DNA of 5,671 bases, from NCBI GenBank assembly GCA_022361535.1, contig JAKSAU010000504.1, forward strand, positions 1 through 5,671, in the 5' to 3' direction. The stretch comes from Desulfobacterales bacterium (GTDB lineage Bacteria; Desulfobacterota; Desulfobacteria; Desulfobacterales; Desulfobacteraceae). Of the stretch, positions 5,098 to 5,671 are shown in pieces; within the stretch, counting starts at the first letter, position 1; every line of letters starts with the position of its first letter. The position numbers and the translations under genes were made by a program. The notes under the pieces are model-generated. The model worked only from the letters and a program-made list of their open reading frames with translations. It was not told the origin of the DNA and searched no databases.

Positions 5098-5671
5098 CTA
5101 TATCTGAAACTTCTCCGTCATTTGTCTTAACTTGCCCATAACCGCTTCCAGGGTGGTAACCTTTTCCTTGAGTACGGAAGAGAATGCGTCTATCTGCTGT
5201 GAGGTTTCCAGAACACCTGTGATCTCATCTGCCACCTGTGACGAAACCGTTGAACTCTGAGCCACATTCTCGTTCACTTCCTGGATACCTAAAGACACCT
5301 GGCTGACATTTTCAGAAATACGGACCGTGGTTTCTGTCTGGGATTCAATTGCATTAACAGACTCGCTTACAAAAGTATTAATATTGTCAATAATCCCTGA
5401 AATTTCTTGAATCTGGGATACAGACTGGCTGATCTGATTCTGGATATTAGTGATGTTAAGCCCGATGTCTTCGGTAGCTTCATCGGCCTGGCCTGCCAAA
5501 TCCTTGATCTCATTGGCAACTACCGCAAACCCTTTTCCTGCCTCACCAGCCCTTGCGGCTTCAATAGTGGCGTTCAAAGCAAGCAGGTTAATCTGGGATG
5601 AAATATTGGAAATGGTATCTGTGACCCGGTTAATCTGGTCTGCAGCTTGCCCCAGGTGCTGTACCTGTTCA
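5098..5671 (-). CDS. Methyl-accepting chemotaxis protein, C-terminal signalling domain (5' end outside window)
   Basis: The reading frame is open to the window edge (first full codon at 5670-5668), giving 190 visible residues ending at a TAG at 5100-5098. It contains the conserved hairpin tip of the cytoplasmic MCP domain, [20 protein letters not shown] then GFAVVANEI (residues about 27-55), which binds CheA and CheW. Long helical heptad sequence follows, rich in Q, E, S and T, typical of the methylation helices that return toward the membrane. The C-terminus ([11 protein letters not shown]) lacks an NWETF-like CheR/CheB tether. The KDLA after the tip differs slightly from the more common RKLA. 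The ligand domain, any membrane segments and the start are off the window, so the stimulus cannot be told. The small exported protein follows it directly. Confidence 0.95.
   Translation of the reverse strand, partial: EQVQHLGQAADQINRVTDTISNISSQINLLALNATIEAARAGEAGKGFAVVANEIKDLAGQADEATEDIGLNITNIQNQISQSVSQIQEISGIIDNINTFVSESVNAIESQTETTVRISENVSQVSLGIQEVNENVAQSSTVSSQVADEITGVLETSQQIDAFSSVLKEKVTTLEAVMGKLRQMTEKFQI

Overview
The window looks like chromosomal DNA of an anaerobic, motile, mid-GC Gram-negative bacterium. A fatty-acid-degrading member of the Desulfobacterota (Desulfobacteraceae-like) fits best. This is inferred from a FadN/FadA-type beta-oxidation operon, a chemoreceptor and a secreted small protein. 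No 16S or other marker gene is present, so the placement is tentative.

Layout. Positions 2-1690 (+) hold the end of a FadN-type 3-hydroxyacyl-CoA dehydrogenase/enoyl-CoA hydratase and a complete FadA-type thiolase with all catalytic residues. A clear intrinsic terminator follows. Positions 1691-2196 are a gene-poor gap of about 500 bases. It contains a 20-bp near-palindrome, a 12-bp direct repeat, a start-poor open frame and a long 79-nt hairpin whose irregular pairs are all G-U wobbles if the minus strand is the RNA.

Positions 2197-4595 (+) form a tight three-part cassette. First comes a 505-aa soluble protein with an SH3-like N-terminus and a ComEC/Rec2-type metallo-beta-lactamase core. 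Next, 24 bases downstream, is a 234-aa protein with a YkgJ-type CxxCxxCC metal-binding domain behind an unrecognised N-terminal domain. Last is a short ORF that begins one base after the previous stop with its own Shine-Dalgarno sequence, but is broken by a one-base shift in an A-run. This cassette is the least ordinary part of the window. Its function is unknown to me, and a nucleic-acid or phosphodiester hydrolase paired with a metal/Fe-S protein is only a hypothesis.

Positions 4572-5671 (-) carry a convergent pair: the C-terminal signalling part of a methyl-accepting chemotaxis protein entering from the right edge, and directly after it a small exported Cys-containing protein of unknown function. 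The minus-strand pair meets the plus-strand cassette tail-to-tail with a 24-bp overlap, and no convincing terminator is visible between them.

The flanking genes are ordinary housekeeping or sensory genes. The MBL/YkgJ cassette sits between them with its own gap and repeats, which is compatible with an accessory insertion but does not prove one.
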